Origin: Nemertoderma westbladi
Lineage: Eukaryota; Xenacoelomorpha; Nemertodermatida; Nemertodermatidae
Length of the DNA: 64,000 nucleotides
Direction of reading: 5' to 3'
NCBI GenBank assembly: GCA_032718475.1
Contig: JAUCBJ010006844.1
Span: forward strand, 1-64,000
Position numbers and translations under genes: made by a program. Below, piece after piece: positions 10,178 through 20,386 of this stretch (within the stretch, counting starts at the first letter, position 1; each line of letters begins with the position of its first letter). Under the pieces are notes generated by a model. That model searched no databases, was not told the DNA's origin, and worked only from the letters and a program-made list of their open reading frames with translations.

Positions 10178-12671
10178 ATGGGACATAGAATCAGACGAAT
10201 TCATTTTCAAATATAACCCCCTACCCAAGCCTATGACGAAAAGGGGATGTTTGTCAATAAAAAGTGCAATATTCGACCCACTAAATTTCATATCTCCGGT
10301 AACCTTGGCCGGAATGAATCTGATTAAGGAAATGTGGATAGAAGGACTGGGATGGGATGAAGAACTCCCCCCACACCTCAGTGTCAAATGGAGAAAATGG
10401 ACGGAACAGCTCGAACACCTACATCTTATGCGGATCCCTCGACCGTTCTTCCTCGATAAACTACCCACCGATATCTTCCAGCTCCATACCTTCTCGGATG
10501 CTTCGAATACCGGAATCGGCGTAGTCACCTTCTTAAGAAGACTAAGTAACGATGGAAACGGCGATACGAGCTTCTTATTTTCTAAAGCTAAGACAGTATC
10601 CGGGGAATTCGTAGCAACGATTCCAAGACTTGAGCTACAGGCCGCAGTTTGGGCAGTGAGACAGAACCGCATGGTCATGCGGAACCTACGAATCCCCATC
10701 GAATCTCAACACTTCTGGGTCGATTCGAGTATCGTTCTCTACTATCTCCACTCTCCATCACGGCGTCACACCACGTTTGTAGCGAACCGAGCCACGGAGA
10801 TAAAACAGTGTACCGGCCGAGAACAGTGGCACCACGTGAACGGGAAAGAAAATCCAGCGGACTTATCAAGCCGAGGCGCCACCCCAAAACAACTCGGTAA
10901 AAGTAAACTCTGGCTTACAGGCCCGGAATTCCTACAGCAGCCACAATTAACCTGGAGTACCCGATTCGATCCCGAACTCGATAGCGGAAAATACTCCGAG
11001 GACGACAAGGAGATCCGTAAAGTCCATAGAAGCAACGCAGTGGAAATTTATAGTTGTCTGACCGAGCCTGCAAAGGACTCGGGCAGGCACTATAACGTCG
11101 CGACGATCACTCAACCAGCGGTGTCTTTACACCTGTTGATCGAGCGAACTTCATCAATGAGACGTCTCATCCACCACGTTATAACCCTTCGCAACTTCCT
11201 ACGGTGGAAAGACAACAAGCCGATAGTTCAACGGAGTATACAAGAACTCATTATCGCGGAGAAGTGTATTGTTGGATATGTCCAGAGAGAAAGTTTCCCC
11301 GATGAGTGGGAACAACTCAGTGCGGGCAAGACCTTGAAACCGGACAGCCCAGTCTACCAACTGAGACCAATGATGGGAGAGGACGGACTGATCCGACTGA
11401 ATACCCGGATGGCAAACGCCCCGGTTGAATATGAGGTTAAATACCCAGCGCTTCTGCCCGGAACGTCGACACTAGCCAAGCTATTAATTCAACAGTGTCA
11501 CGAGGAAAACCACCACGCGGGACAGAACTGGATTATAGCTAATATACGACAAAGGTATTGGATCACCCACATCCAGCCACTGATCCGGAAAGTGTTAAAA
11601 CGTTGCTTTCCCTGCAGAAGATATCTAGCGCCACCACTCACACAAAAGATGGCCGACTTACCAGCCACCCGTCTACAGTCCGATTCCCCACCGTTCTATG
11701 TAACCGGAGTAGACTGTTTCGGACCGTTTACAGTCATCGAGCGACGATCCAACATCAAATGCTGGGGAGCCATCTTTACCTGCCTTAGGTCTAGGGCAAT
11801 CTACCTAGATATCGTGGTGAACCTTACGCAACACGCATTCATCAACGCCCTGCGTCGGTTCGTGGCGAACAATGGGACATGTCGTCATATGTACTCCGAT
11901 AACGGTACAAACTTTGTGGGAGGAGAAAGAGAACTTAGAGAGGCGATCGAGGGATGGTTTACCGAGGACACCGCATCCCAAGTCTGGAGGGACCACCACA
12001 TACAGTGGCACTTCCAAACACCCTTAGCACCCCATACGAGCGGGGTATGGGAGAAGCTGATCGACTTAGTAAAACGATCCATGCGCGTCGCATTAGGAGA
12101 CACCCGGGTAACCCATGACACCCTCCGCACAACATTCTGCGAGATCACGGCTACCCTGAACAACCGGCCCATTGTCCCTATCCGCGACGACCCCACAGAC
12201 CTGGAGCCCCTCACTCCTAACCACCTACTGGGAAGACCTAAAACCCATATTCTCCCAGAGACGATGTTTCCGGATCCCGACGATATCGCGAGACATACTA
12301 ACTGGAAGAAGGCCCAAGCGTTGGCAGCGCATTGGTGGAGAATCTGGGCCCAGGAGTACCTCATAACCCTCCGGACCAGGAGGAAGTGGAACAACACCTA
12401 CAGGAATGTCGCAGTTGGCGACATGGTGCTGGTGAAAGAAGACCTCAAAGACCGCGTCCACTGGCCTGTGGCGCGAGTCGTGGCAATACAACCGAGCAAA
12501 GACGGACTTGCGAGGACTGTGACGATACGAACGGCAAAGGGCCACTACCAACGCCCTATCCAGAGGCTGTGCCTTCTTGAAGGCAATGACAGCGGTGACT
12601 CTACGAGAGGTGATAAGTTCCCTACTCAGGATCCTGCTGCAGACATTGGTGACAATTACAAATGCGTTTAA
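10161..12671 (+). CDS. BEL #2 RNase H and integrase segment of pol
   Basis: Long uninterrupted frame continuing pol past a frameshift. RNase H: HTFSDASNTGIG, PRLELQAAV, WVDSSIVLYYL and GKENPADLSSRG. A linker holds a short hairpin repeat (11064-11080). The integrase has a zinc-binding region (CHEENHHAGQNW..CFPC) and a DDE core with Asp in TGVDCFGP, Asp in YSDNGTNFVGG and Glu in SGVWEKLIDLVKRS, then the C-terminal DNA-binding part ending near GHYQRPIQRLCLLEG. All three catalytic residues are present. The ORF ends 1.25 kb before the extra ORF of the element. No start codon of its own is expected. Confidence 0.85.
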   Translation, partial: SVLGIEWDIESDEFIFKYNPLPKPMTKRGCLSIKSAIFDPLNFISPVTLAGMNLIKEMWIEGLGWDEELPPHLSVKWRKWTEQLEHLHLMRIPRPFFLDKLPTDIFQLHTFSDASNTGIGVVTFLRRLSNDGNGDTSFLFSKAKTVSGEFVATIPRLELQAAVWAVRQNRMVMRNLRIPIESQHFWVDSSIVLYYLHSPSRRHTTFVANRATEIKQCTGREQWHHVNGKENPADLSSRGATPKQLGKSKLWLTGPEFLQQPQLTWSTRFDPELDSGKYSEDDKEIRKVHRSNAVEIYSCLTEPAKDSGRHYNVATITQPAVSLHLLIERTSSMRRLIHHVITLRNFLRWKDNKPIVQRSIQELIIAEKCIVGYVQRESFPDEWEQLSAGKTLKPDSPVYQLRPMMGEDGLIRLNTRMANAPVEYEVKYPALLPGTSTLAKLLIQQCHEENHHAGQNWIIANIRQRYWITHIQPLIRKVLKRCFPCRRYLAPPLTQKMADLPATRLQSDSPPFYVTGVDCFGPFTVIERRSNIKCWGAIFTCLRSRAIYLDIVVNLTQHAFINALRRFVANNGTCRHMYSDNGTNFVGGERELREAIEGWFTEDTASQVWRDHHIQWHFQTPLAPHTSGVWEKLIDLVKRSMRVALGDTRVTHDTLRTTFCEITATLNNRPIVPIRDDPTDLEPLTPNHLLGRPKTHILPETMFPDPDDIARHTNWKKAQALAAHWWRIWAQEYLITLRTRRKWNNTYRNVAVGDMVLVKEDLKDRVHWPVARVVAIQPSKDGLARTVTIRTAKGHYQRPIQRLCLLEGNDSGDSTRGDKFPTQDPAADIGDNYKCV
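11064..11080 (+). repeat. Short hairpin repeat, GAGCCT..AGGACTC family, pol copy
   Basis: GAGCCTGCAAAGGACTC, with the stem extended by flanking CCG/CGG, is in frame in the RNase H-integrase linker of element #2. Elements #1 and #3 carry their own hairpins in the same linker. Confidence 0.5.
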
Positions 12672-13920
12672 ACCCTTCTCATCCTGTTGACAAACTCTTT
12701 ATAACTGTGATTTACTCGACAATGATAAATGGACCCCCCTTAAACCAACTGTAACCACGCAATGGTATTTGTGTTTCCTCGTGTGTTATGTGGAGTCCAG
12801 CGTCACCCTGCAGATGTTTCGACTGACGCAGGGTCGTTTATGTATTGTTTACCCTGATTTTGGTCATCGGGACCAACGATATTGGATTATTGGAAATGGT
12901 AAAGATTTGAAGTGGAATTCATTGTATCCATTGTAGTATGTTATGTTGTCCGTTGCGTGCGCAGTTCGGGGCGTAGGCGGTGTAACTAGTCCAGCTGTAG
13001 ATCCCGGATTGCCGCTGCAACACCCCCTCTATCCCGTTATTCTGGTGGGTCCATGGTGCATCCACATGACTTCGACGATAGAGGGTTTTATGTTTCTCAG
13101 TCGCGTTATTCTGGTGGGACCGTTGCGTGGATTTTGGGGCGTAGGCGGTGTAACTAGTCCAGCTGTAGATCCCAGAATGTTGCGTAACCCCATCCCACAT
13201 GACTTCGTCGACTGAGCTTTATGTTGTTGGGAGTGTTATTCTGGTGGGTCCCTGGTGCATTCCACGTGACTTCACTTCCAGCGTCTTCATTGTCCGTTAC
13301 GTGTGCAGTTTGGGGCGTAGGCGGTGTAACTAGCCCAGCTGTAGATCCCAGATTGCCGCGTAACACCCCTTCCACAACGAAAATTTCCCAAAGAAGATGA
13401 TTGAATGTAGTTGGAAATGATGAAAAGAAACAGACGACCTTACTATAAACCGAATGATGACGCGTATGATGATGAAAATGTAATGATGCGCACCCTGGTG
13501 CTGCGCTTATAACAAATGATGATAGCCGGGGGGCTATAACCCCAATGATAATGTGGAAATAAATGAAATGAAATGTGAAATAAAGTGGAACTAAATGATG
13601 AAATGTGTTGAAATAAATGAAATGTGATGAAATAATAATGAGAAATGAAAAAAGACAAAAAAATGTATAAAAATGTCTAAAGAAAAGAATTGGAAAAAAA
13701 GAAGAGGACATAAAAAGTCAAAACTGGTTGGATATTAATGTATAGCTATAGTAACTGTAAATGCTGAATGTATTAGCAATAAGATGGTAGATGCCTATAT
13801 AGCAATGTTATTTAATAAACTGAATTAAAAATAAAACTGAACTATTCTGCAATCACTATAGTTTCAGACTTTCTGGATTTATAATTAACTGATATAATTT
13901 GCAACGGACATAATTTAAAT
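12672..13920 (+). repeat. Spacer between integrase and the extra ORF, three imperfect repeats
   Basis: Within 12948-13370 the block GGGGCGTAGGCGGTGTAACT followed by AG(T/C)CCAGCTGTAGATCCC occurs three times (about 12970, 13137, 13314). It alternates with GTTATTCTGGTGGG(T/A)CC (about 13037, 13106, 13225). The rest (13380-13920) is AT-rich and simple, with no believable gene. In position this corresponds to the region upstream of env in retroviruses, so it may hold signals for a separate or spliced mRNA; that is inference. Confidence 0.6.
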
Positions 13921-16521
13921 ATGGACCCAAATCGCCAAATTATCGGCGAATTACGTAATACGATAGATCTACTGGAATATCCACAACCTGGATCCCCTAA
14001 CTTTGATACAAATTGGAGCACCCTGATAAATGAGAATGTGCGAGTCGTCAAATTCTCCGGGCGAGAGGGACCGGATTCCCGGAATCTACGAGCCCTCCGG
14101 TTGGCCGATGCTAGTACGAGACTGAAAAGAACTCGGAACGCAAAGGCTACCGGAGGGGATGAGTTGTCGTATTGGGAAACGTTTCGGCAAAGCGTCTACA
14201 GATCCCGATGTTTGATATACGACAACGAGGGAAACGCGACGCCCACCTCGAAAGCGATGACGTTGGCGCGATGTCAAAGTTTCGTCGACGACAAGAGTAC
14301 GTACCTCGCCCACTGGGGAAACCTAGCGGAGTGTACGGCAACGCTACGAGAGGAACGTATATCGATCATCCAGAATCGCGACGACTACCAGGAAAAGTAC
14401 GGGGCGAAAGAATACGGTCGATCCTTGGTCGTCGTCCTCGGAACCCTGGACGGTTTGGTATTGGTGTGTCGAATATTCCCGACACCCAGACAGGAAGTGC
14501 AGGCAGCCGGAGCGATCTGGTTGCTACCTCCGGAAATCCAAAAGATCCTCTTCGACTTCGACGTCATTAAAATCGGGTCGGATATAAAAGCGGACGTCCG
14601 GAACGACTACGCGAACGCTCCTTTAGGAAGAGACCGTAAAGGAGATCTCAATGCCATTAGTCATTGCATCGACACCCAGACACTACTAGCCTGGTTACGA
14701 TCCGCCGAATTCATGCGAGGATTCCGCGAGGTGAGACAGACGAAATCCGGGATCGGCTACCTCGCTGTACTAAACGGCGGCATCGACTTTAAACCTCAGA
14801 AATTCCAGGACTATAATAAGATATATGGTGGATACCCGGGATTGGAAATAAAGAGCGAGCGAGAGGGTCGATGGAAGGACGTTGACAGGAGGTGGACGAT
14901 ACACCAAAGGTGGGAAAATCCCGATCGACGGAACTACATCTACGTCGTTATGGAGTCCTACACCGTTGCTAAGTTTATATGTAAAACTCTCGATAACCTC
15001 ATTACGGCGGTTCCTCTTTCCTTTGTCGACTACGACTGGAACGAGGTTATAAACCACGCGTTCAAAGCGGTCGAGAACATTACACCGGGAGAGACGAAAA
15101 CACTCACCGTTATCGATTCCTGGGACGAGAACGGACCTTACGACATCCCCACGATTACCGATCTTCTCGGTGCGGAGGAGCCTCTGATTTCTTCGGAAGG
15201 GGAAGAACTATGGCTACATGAGGGCGTTCTACTGTCTACCCCAAAGCGACCACTCGAGCCGGAAGCTGCATACGAACCGGCCGCCAAACGGGTTGCCTCG
15301 GCCGAACCTGCGACGGAAGCAGGTGCTTCCACCCCACTCGGCTCTGGTAGCCCTGCGAGGGAGTTAGTCACTACCTCCGCGTTGAGCGACTTCGGCGACA
15401 TATGCCAAAGGTTATCCCCATATCCTTTCCCGGGCGGCGAAGACTGGTCTTCGGAGATTCCGAGTACCAGCAATCAACGGACCCGCTCAGCGATACTGGT
15501 CGAGAAGGGTCCCAGCGCTGCGCCGACCCCCGAAGATCTCCTCGGAATCCCCCAGTCGAAAACCCCGGCACCTCTGCGCCGACCAGCGGTGACAACTACT
15601 CCCTCCATTCCACAGGATCCTATGCGGCTAACCCGATGGTACGCCGAGCAGACCGAATGGATCCACCGCCAGAAACGGTCGTCCGAGATGAGACCGGCAG
15701 GACATAAAGAAGGTTATCGGAGCGAGAACCTACTACGCCAAAGCCCAGCCTTTCGCGGGCTACCGGCCACCGCGAATATTCAAAAGAGCGACCGACGACT
15801 CGAGTATTACGTCGGCGTCCCGATTCCGATATTCCCCGGTCGAGAGATGCAGTTGGAGATATGCGCAAACTGCGGTTCGGAGCAGTGCCCACGCGGTAGA
15901 CGAAATCGGGTTACCGATTCGTGCCTACAGCTCCTCGGGATACTGTATTGCCCATACTGCGCGACATCGGGACATGATGTCTCGGTTTGTCCAATCCTTT
16001 ATAACCTCTGCACAACTTGCGGTTTCCGTGGACATTCCGCTAGCCCCCGCTGCTATATAAAATGTCCTACAAAAGACGTTACCGCTATGGGAAATATGGT
16101 CATGTTCGAAACATACGCAAACAGCCACATAAGGACCAAAGTGCGGAGAAACGCTCGGAATATCGCGCAGGAAATGGCATGCGGGTACTTTTCCTTCCCG
16201 GAACGCCTCCACACGACAGCGACGTTACCTTTCCACTACGTGGATCTGTTGCTGAGCGCCGGATTATTCGGCCCATTCGAAGTCCTTCGACGCTTATATT
16301 CGTATAAGGAGGAGTTTGGTGACGGAAAGTGGTTCCTAGAGGCGCGCAACACCGAGTTGGAAAGACGAACCGACATGATCCCGTTGCCATCGAAAGGAAG
16401 AGCCGCCAGGAGACAAGCCGAAACGTTGCTCACGATGGATATCGATGCTCCCCTACCAGCTCTAGCGATCGACGAGAGTCGACGGGCGAAGAGGAGAAAG
16501 GCGTATCAGAGAAAGAAATAG
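13921..16521 (+). CDS. Exonuclease-like/zinc-knuckle accessory protein of BEL #2, 866 aa
   Basis: Uninterrupted ORF from an ATG at 13921, inside the element between integrase and the 3' LTR. Residues ~95-360 look like a divergent DnaQ-fold 3'-5' exonuclease of the RNase D/WRN type: motif I YDNEG (D101, E103), LPPEIQKIL followed by motif II IKIGSDIKADV (D225), then IDTQTLLAWL, then motif III YVVMES (Y341, E345). Classic DEDDy enzymes have YxxxD; here it is YxxxE. After a Pro/Ser-rich linker (~420-610), three zinc knuckles lie at 648-711 (CANC.., CPYCATSGHDVSVC, CTTCGFRGHSASPRC), and the C-terminus is basic. BEL/Pao elements are known to carry gag-pol and sometimes env; I know of no such ORF. 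The domain match is by motif only, so activity is inferred. Confidence 0.7.
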   Translation: MDPNRQIIGELRNTIDLLEYPQPGSPNFDTNWSTLINENVRVVKFSGREGPDSRNLRALRLADASTRLKRTRNAKATGGDELSYWETFRQSVYRSRCLIYDNEGNATPTSKAMTLARCQSFVDDKSTYLAHWGNLAECTATLREERISIIQNRDDYQEKYGAKEYGRSLVVVLGTLDGLVLVCRIFPTPRQEVQAAGAIWLLPPEIQKILFDFDVIKIGSDIKADVRNDYANAPLGRDRKGDLNAISHCIDTQTLLAWLRSAEFMRGFREVRQTKSGIGYLAVLNGGIDFKPQKFQDYNKIYGGYPGLEIKSEREGRWKDVDRRWTIHQRWENPDRRNYIYVVMESYTVAKFICKTLDNLITAVPLSFVDYDWNEVINHAFKAVENITPGETKTLTVIDSWDENGPYDIPTITDLLGAEEPLISSEGEELWLHEGVLLSTPKRPLEPEAAYEPAAKRVASAEPATEAGASTPLGSGSPARELVTTSALSDFGDICQRLSPYPFPGGEDWSSEIPSTSNQRTRSAILVEKGPSAAPTPEDLLGIPQSKTPAPLRRPAVTTTPSIPQDPMRLTRWYAEQTEWIHRQKRSSEMRPAGHKEGYRSENLLRQSPAFRGLPATANIQKSDRRLEYYVGVPIPIFPGREMQLEICANCGSEQCPRGRRNRVTDSCLQLLGILYCPYCATSGHDVSVCPILYNLCTTCGFRGHSASPRCYIKCPTKDVTAMGNMVMFETYANSHIRTKVRRNARNIAQEMACGYFSFPERLHTTATLPFHYVDLLLSAGLFGPFEVLRRLYSYKEEFGDGKWFLEARNTELERRTDMIPLPSKGRAARRQAETLLTMDIDAPLPALAIDESRRAKRRKAYQRKK

Positions 16522-16675
16522 AGGACCAGGATATTCCAGGAACATTTATATTGGACATTTATTTTTATATATATATTGAACTCTAGGCCAAATTAATCAA
16601 GACTATGCAATATTAAAATTTTGGGTTTTTTATATGGGAATGACCTACGCAAACTCAATCTACCGATAGACCTCA

Positions 16676-16695
16676 CGAAGGTCATTGGGGGGGAC
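16676..16695 (+). other. Polypurine tract of BEL #2
   Basis: AAGGTCATTGGGGGGGAC lies directly before TGTTCGCGG, the proposed first bases of the 3' LTR. A G-rich tract here would prime plus-strand DNA synthesis. Confidence 0.55.
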
Positions 16696-16874
16696 TGTTC
16701 GCGGTATTTCAACTTTTCATAACGCGAGTTGAATATTTTTTGTATTTATTTAAAATGATTATTCCGATATCACTACTGGGTGCGGGACAGTGGGTTTTGG
16801 GCACACTCAATGAACTGGGGGCGATTTATGGGCGAATATTGGGGCGACTTACAGGGTACGGGACTCATTTCATG

Positions 16875-16882
16875 TATATAAG
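16875..16882 (+). promoter_or_regulatory. TATA-like box in the 3' LTR of BEL #2
   Basis: TATATAAG followed by a G-rich stretch, at the expected U3 position of an LTR promoter. Assigned by motif only. Confidence 0.4.
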
Positions 16883-17039
16883 GGCCAGGGGGGGGAAGGA
16901 AAAGTTAAGCAGTATTCAGGTTTACCTGACTACTATTAGGCCTAGCCAACTTCCTGCTGCCTGTAGAGGTGGATTTGGTAACTCGCTAGGTCTAAAGGAC
17001 AAGGACTGCCCTTAGCGGTCCCTGGCAAACAGCAGTTAT

Positions 17040-17840
17040 TACGAGCCTGAAAAGGACATCGGAAAGTCTGCTGCTTGTGTCAGGGATTTGCGACGGGAAA
17101 CGATGACAGACCCCGTAGCCAAGCCGTACTGGTTCTCGATGATCGTTCCCTTCGGGGTTCGTGAGGGGTGGGACGGACACGCAAAAGGGTCGACCGACTT
17201 ACAGAGGAAGGGTTTGACGAGGACTGCCCTTAGCGGTCTCTGGTCAACAACAGTTATTACGAGCCTGAAAAGGACATCGGAAAGTCTGCTGCTTGTGCAA
17301 GGGATTTGCAACGGGAACCGACGACAGACCCCTTAGCCAAGCCGTACTGGTTCTCGATGATCGTTCCCTTCGGGGTTCGTGAGGGGTGGGACGGACACAC
17401 GACAGGGTCGAAAGACAGAGGACTGGACTCTACTGGCCTACCGACTGTTCGGAGCAGTTTCTCGGCCGCCGAAGCGACTACGAGCCTGAATAAGGACTCA
17501 GAAAGCCTAGGTGGTTGGGTCTCTGCGATGAACCGACGGACCCCTAGCCAAGCCGTACTGTACTGGTTCTCGATGATCGTTCCCTTCGGGGTTCGTGAGG
17601 GGTGGGACGGACAAGCGAACGGGTCCACCGACACGACAGACTCCTAACCAAGCCGTACTGGTTCTCGATGACCGATCCCTTCGGGGTTCGAGAGGGGTGG
17701 TACGGATACGCGACAGAGTCTACAGACTGGACCGACCCTTAGCCAAGCCGTACTGGTTCTCGATGATCGATCCCTTCGGGGTTCGGGAGGGGTGGTACGG
17801 ACACGCAACAGGGTCGACCGACACCGACACTACGGCATCA
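17040..17840 (+). repeat. Composite minisatellite inside the LTR of BEL #2
   Basis: The block AGCCAAGCCGTACTGGTTCT and the following TCGATGATCGTTCCCTTCGG recur five times (about 17117, 17335, 17546, 17647, 17741). The first copies belong to a larger ~220-bp duplicated unit that also holds GAGCCTGAAAAGGACATC (17043, 17262; variant at 17482), the LTR version of the element's hairpin repeat. Confidence 0.8.
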
Positions 17841-18529
17841 AGACTAGGACCAAGGGAAAATCTGGGGAACATTAGTTAGGCTAAAATCTGAGCGATTTTT
17901 GGGTAATTAAATAATTTACTGTAGGGATTTATATTGTCGTGTATTATTATTGTGAATAATTTGGTGTATATTGGTTTGGGGAAGCCCAATTTATTCTCAA
18001 TCAAGGTTCAGTGAGATTAGCTCAAGGTTAAACCGTAGGGAAGTTACATTAAAGCGTATATCCAACCAATGCAGCTTTTTCTCAACCGCAATCTTGCATT
18101 TAAGAACATTCCTTCTCCACAATCAATATCCGGTGACTGGCCGGGATTCCGTGGTCTGTAAAGTTCCGCCTCCAGCATCGGCGTTTTCCCCCATGGTGTC
18201 GGGAATAACGGCAACAGATAGATTTATTTATACATTATGTAAAAACAATAACAAATACACCAAACAATGTATGTCGGTATTGTCCAACATAACATATAGG
18301 ATTACCCCTAAAGCTTTGCAGCATATTTCCAAGGGGGTCCTTTATGTTACTTGGTTACAAATACAATATTACACTACGGTAACCTAAAACCCATATAAAA
18401 CGTAATTACACTATGTACATGTACAACTTTACCGAGAGCGTGACAATGTCCGACTCAACGATAAAGATGTAATGTACAGAACAATTTAATATAAAATGTA
18501 ATTACAGTATAAATAGTAAATAATTAATA

Positions 18530-19650
18530 AACTAATAACTTACTGTAGGACTATTGTACCTATTTTTACATTGCACACGGAGGTGAGATTTAACTGCAGA
18601 TTTAAAAGAATGTTGATTATCTAGGTTTTTAATTTCATTAGGCAGAGCGTTCCAATTTTTAATGCCGTTAAAAAAGAAAGTATAAGATTCAAAGGATTTA
18701 CAATTCGGGAGGTAGAAGTTTGAAGCACTAGCTCTGGTACTGTAAGAGTGTGTATCGCGTACTCTGTTGAATTTTTGTTTTAGTTAATTGGGACATTTAC
18801 CATTATACACTTTATGCACATGGTTAAGGCGTAGCTGCTTAACTCTACTATCTAAGTTAAGTAGTCCAGATTCAGAAAAGTCATCTGGAGTTAGGTGGTG
18901 CCTAGGGTTGTAGTCTTTAATAAATCGTACTACTTTATTCTGAGCTACTTGTAATTTACATTTAAGCTGTTTGGTTAAGCCTTCATACCACGAAGAGCAT
19001 GCATAGTCCATGTGACACTGTATTAAAGCAGAGCAAAGTAACTTGCGGGAGTCGGTGGTTAAACTATTTTTATTTCTGTATAGAAACCTAAGCCTACTGT
19101 TAACTTTCGAGAAAATATTTTTCACTGTGCTTTCTCCTGATAAGCAGTTATCCAATGTGGCGCCTAAATATTTAACTTCCTTTTTATTTTCAATCTTATG
19201 TCCATTACTAGTGACTTCAAACTTAGTTACCTTCTTTAACTTTCTTTTGGAACCAAACAAAATACTTTCAGTCTTACCGTAGTGAATGGATAGCTTATTA
19301 TCAACCAGCCACTCATTACAGGATTCTAGAACTGAACTTAACTTTTGGGAAATATGGATAGGGTCTTTATGAGAGAAAATAAGAGCACTATCGTCGGCAT
19401 ATAAAATGAGTTTAAAATCGGGATCTATACTACTTATCATATCATTTACATAGCATACAAAAAGCAGAGGACCTAATATACTACCTTGCGGTACACCACA
19501 GGTAATCTCGTGTACAGTAGACTGCGATTTGCTAATGACTACAGTTTGACTTCTGTCTGACAGGTAGGACTTGAACCAGTCTATAGAACCTACACCCATC
19601 AGGCCTAACTTACCAAGCAGAATTTCGTGATCTACAGTATCGAAAGCCAT
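18530..19650 (-). pseudogene. LINE reverse transcriptase, C-terminal half
   Basis: RT motifs: AFDTVDHEIL, GVPQGSILGPLLF, LILYADDSALIF (active-site YADD), then the thumb region KYLGATLDNCLSG and the C-terminal YACSSWYEGL. A TAA at 18784-18786 interrupts it, but the same frame continues with the conserved tail (RVRDTHSYSTRAS, FFNGIKNWNALPNEIKN) to about 18530. Upstream the frame is lost through a small deletion near 19640. The enzyme would perform target-primed reverse transcription; this copy is dead. Confidence 0.85.
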
Positions 19651-20386
19651 ACATTACCATACCAGTATATAAACCCTTTGCGTTATTACATCTAATTGTA
19701 TCAGTTAAGTTAATAAGACAGGTGTCTGTAGAATATGATTTACGAAAACCGGACTGAAGTTCATAGATCAGATTTAGCCTACTAAGATGTGCTTCCAGCT
19801 GTAGAAAAACAGAACGTTCTAGAATTTTAGATACAATACTTAAGATACTAACAGGTCTGTAATTACAGGGTTCAACTTTACTATTCTTTTTATACAGAGG
19901 AACAACCTTAGCTAATTTCAGTTCGTCTGGTACTACATTATCTACGATAGAGTAATTAATAATAAAAGTAATAGGCACTTTAAGTACTTCAGCACCATCC
20001 TTAAGAAAACGGGCAGGTATTAGGTCTAGACCGGTACTTTTTGAGGCTGATAGGCTAAGTAGATTTTGAAAAACGAAATCCTCAGAAACGGGTTTTAAAA
20101 ACAACTTCTCTGAATTTTGTAACTTTTCTAAATAAAAATTATTTAGAGTTTCGGACTCTATTCTATATTTATTACTTGATAAAGGTAACATCTTAACTAA
20201 ATTAGAGGCAACATTAGTAAAATAATTATAAAATAAATTACTAACTAGAGTATGATCATGAATCAGCTCACCGTTATCTTGCAGAACAATATTCGATTTA
20301 GATTTAAGGTTTTTATAACCTAAAGATTTTAGGGTAGACCATTGACTTTTAGGATTATCTTTATTCTCACTTATTTTGTTGTACAA
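19610..20386 (-). pseudogene. LINE linker and RT fingers/palm N-terminal part
   Basis: Contains FYNYFTNVASNL, LKLAKVVPLYKK, NYRPVSILSIVSKILERSV and LQSGFRKSYSTDTCLINL, the upstream RT motifs. The frame ends at 19610 where a deletion removes the block before AFDTVDHE. Confidence 0.8.

Larger units (their letters stand above)
5500..18216 (+). mobile_element. BEL/Pao element #2 carrying an extra exonuclease-like ORF
   Basis: A direct repeat (5500-5642 and 18074-18216, nearly identical, both ending GGCAACA) marks the 3' parts of two LTRs. The 5' LTR keeps only its last ~143 bp. Order: truncated 5' LTR, leader, gag (decayed), protease, RT, RNase H, integrase (to 12671), a 1.25-kb spacer with direct repeats, an 866-codon exonuclease/zinc-knuckle ORF (13921-16521), a polypurine tract, and a 3' LTR starting near 16696. 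No target-site duplication can be read because the left end is lost. Gag and pol carry several lesions; integrase and the extra ORF are open. Confidence 0.85.
16696..18216 (+). repeat. 3' LTR of BEL #2, ~1.5 kb
   Basis: Starts with TGTT after the polypurine tract and ends with CA at 18216. The last 143 bp match 5500-5642. It contains a TATA-like TATATAAG at 16875-16882 and a minisatellite (17040-17840). The start is inferred because the matching part of the 5' LTR is missing. Confidence 0.65.

Noticed and set aside
12504-12518. GGACTTGCGAGGACT, similar to the element #1 hairpin repeat
   Set aside because: It encodes the conserved integrase C-terminal stretch GLARTVTIR, pairs poorly, and belongs to a different element.
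13154-13711. 185-codon minus-strand ORF with Phe-rich start
   Set aside because: Low-complexity reading through AT-rich simple repeats and the direct-repeat spacer of BEL #2.
17040-17840. CRISPR-like array
   Set aside because: Repeat and spacer parts are both repeated, no cas genes, eukaryotic context; it is a minisatellite in an LTR.
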